Source: Rachicladosporium sp. CCFEE 5018
Taxonomy: Eukaryota > Ascomycota > Dothideomycetes > Cladosporiales > Cladosporiaceae
Assembly (NCBI GenBank): GCA_002077045.2
Contig: KZ111162.1
Location: 27,718-68,704 of the forward strand
Reading direction: 5' to 3'
DNA length: 40,987 nucleotides
Under the pieces are notes generated by a model that worked only from the letters and a program-made list of their open reading frames with translations, ran no database searches and was not told the origin of the DNA. Positions 40,260-40,987 of this stretch are shown here, piece by piece. How positions within the stretch are numbered: the stretch's first letter is position 1; each line of letters opens with the position of its first letter. The position numbers were made by a program, and so were the translations under genes.

Positions 40260-40987
40260 TCATCCCACCTTCACCCATCGCCTCTCCTCCTTCATCGTCG
40301 GCATCCTATTGCCCTGAAAGTCCTCCACCGGCCACCCTTGGCAGGTAGCTTCTCCCTCGACCACATCTCCAGCCATGACAAGCGTATGCTCGAGCAGACA
40401 GCTGTCGGCCTCCATCCTTGCGCCACTCAACAACCTCGACCCCGATCTGAGCACAGCACGATCACCAACGGTCAGTGGGTTGAGGTCGAACTTGCCCCGG
40501 GTGTTGATATGTGCCACCAGCGAGGCGTCATCAACGCTGACACGATCGCCAAGTGTAAGTAGGTCTGGCTCTGTGAAGTACAGCGATGGCGTCCCAGAAG
40601 CGAAGAGAGCACAATCCTTGCCTATCTTTGCGCCTAGCGCGCGGAAGTAGAGCACCTCCCACTGTGTGCCGGTCAGCAGACCTAAGATCCCGTGTCCGCC
40701 GTAGCAATGCCGACGGATGCTCTCAATCTGCAAATAGAGCTGCCAGCGCTGGCAGTATGACGACTTGTCCCAGTCATAATTGCCCGACCTGCGACGGCCC
40801 ATCAAGATCCACTTGGCCGCAACAACGATGATGAGAGCCAGCATGGTCTGCACAGCCATGATCATGGTGATGAGCGCAGCGGAGACGAGGTACAGGAAGA
40901 TTGGACGAAGCGGGCGTTCAGCAAGTATCCATGAAGGGTAGTCTGGTCGCCGGACAAGGTAGCCGATTACTTGAATGGCGGCAATGC
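40260..40987 (-). CDS. NRPS-like enzyme, C-terminal membrane and hexapeptide-repeat domain (5' end outside window)
   Basis: The minus strand is open from the window edge to a TGA at 40262-40260, giving 242 visible residues. The sequence starts with a membrane segment (FLYLVSAALITMIMAVQTM continuing into LALIIVVAAKWIL), then KWILMGRRRSGNYDWD. It continues with LLTGTQWEVLYFRALGAKIG, YFTEPDLLTLGDRVSVDDAS and a left-handed beta-helix of hexapeptide repeats (LTVGDRAVLRSGSRL). This layout matches the C-terminal region of adenylating, NRPS-like enzymes known from bacterial poly-amino-acid synthetases such as Pls (the domain I know as TIGR02353). The beta-helix is probably an acyltransferase-like module. 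Adenylation and carrier domains would lie beyond the window. The product is unknown. Confidence 0.72.
   Translation of the reverse strand, partial: IAAIQVIGYLVRRPDYPSWILAERPLRPIFLYLVSAALITMIMAVQTMLALIIVVAAKWILMGRRRSGNYDWDKSSYCQRWQLYLQIESIRRHCYGGHGILGLLTGTQWEVLYFRALGAKIGKDCALFASGTPSLYFTEPDLLTLGDRVSVDDASLVAHINTRGKFDLNPLTVGDRAVLRSGSRLLSGARMEADSCLLEHTLVMAGDVVEGEATCQGWPVEDFQGNRMPTMKEERRWVKVG

Overview
The window looks like nuclear DNA of a filamentous ascomycete (Pezizomycotina). Almost every gene is split by short introns of about 47-72 bp with GT..AG ends and CTAAC/CTGAC-like branch sites. The gene set (BST1, SPC24, FIS1, IRC3, a Spo71-type PH protein, a gamma-tubulin complex protein, YAT-type amino acid permeases, a BIM1-like copper protein) is typical of such fungi. 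Two diverged copies of six neighbouring genes lie side by side, which recalls the duplicated genomes of some black yeasts (Dothideomycetes); that placement is a guess. Two runs of exactly 100 N (13342-13441, 28000-28099) show that this is a scaffold of three contigs.

Layout. 1-11.0 kb: the 5' part of a SAM-dependent methyltransferase (-), phospholipase D (+), a ferric/cupric reductase (-) divergent from a BIM1-like copper protein (+), and a secreted S10 carboxypeptidase (+). 11.95-32.4 kb: a duplicated block. Call A = BST1-SPC24-FIS1 and B = permease-kinase pseudogene-IRC3. The order is A(+) B(+) A(-) B(-), so one complete inverted copy (B A') sits between the two halves of the other. 33.4-41 kb: an unrecognised gene (+), a broken Spo71-like gene (+), a gamma-tubulin complex protein (-) and the C-terminal part of an NRPS-like enzyme (-, running off the edge).

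The two copies of the block form a mosaic. BST1, the 3' half of SPC24, the FIS1 promoter through exon 2, and the kinase 5' half through the IRC3 N-terminus are almost identical. The 5' half of SPC24, the 3' part of FIS1, the permease and the kinase 3' half are clearly diverged. One near-identical tract begins exactly at a 14-bp telomere-like repeat. Each copy of FIS1 and of the permease has an intron that the other lacks or carries it in reciprocal fashion, and the kinase is broken by different lesions in the two copies.

Functionally, the clearest local partnership is the metalloreductase/BIM1-like pair. They share a 467-bp promoter that holds an exact TGTGCTCA, the copper-responsive Mac1 motif as I recall it from Aspergillus. 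The other genes are housekeeping: ER GPI-anchor remodelling (BST1), kinetochore (SPC24), mitochondrial fission (FIS1), mitochondrial helicase (IRC3), microtubule nucleation (GCP) and lipid signalling (PLD).
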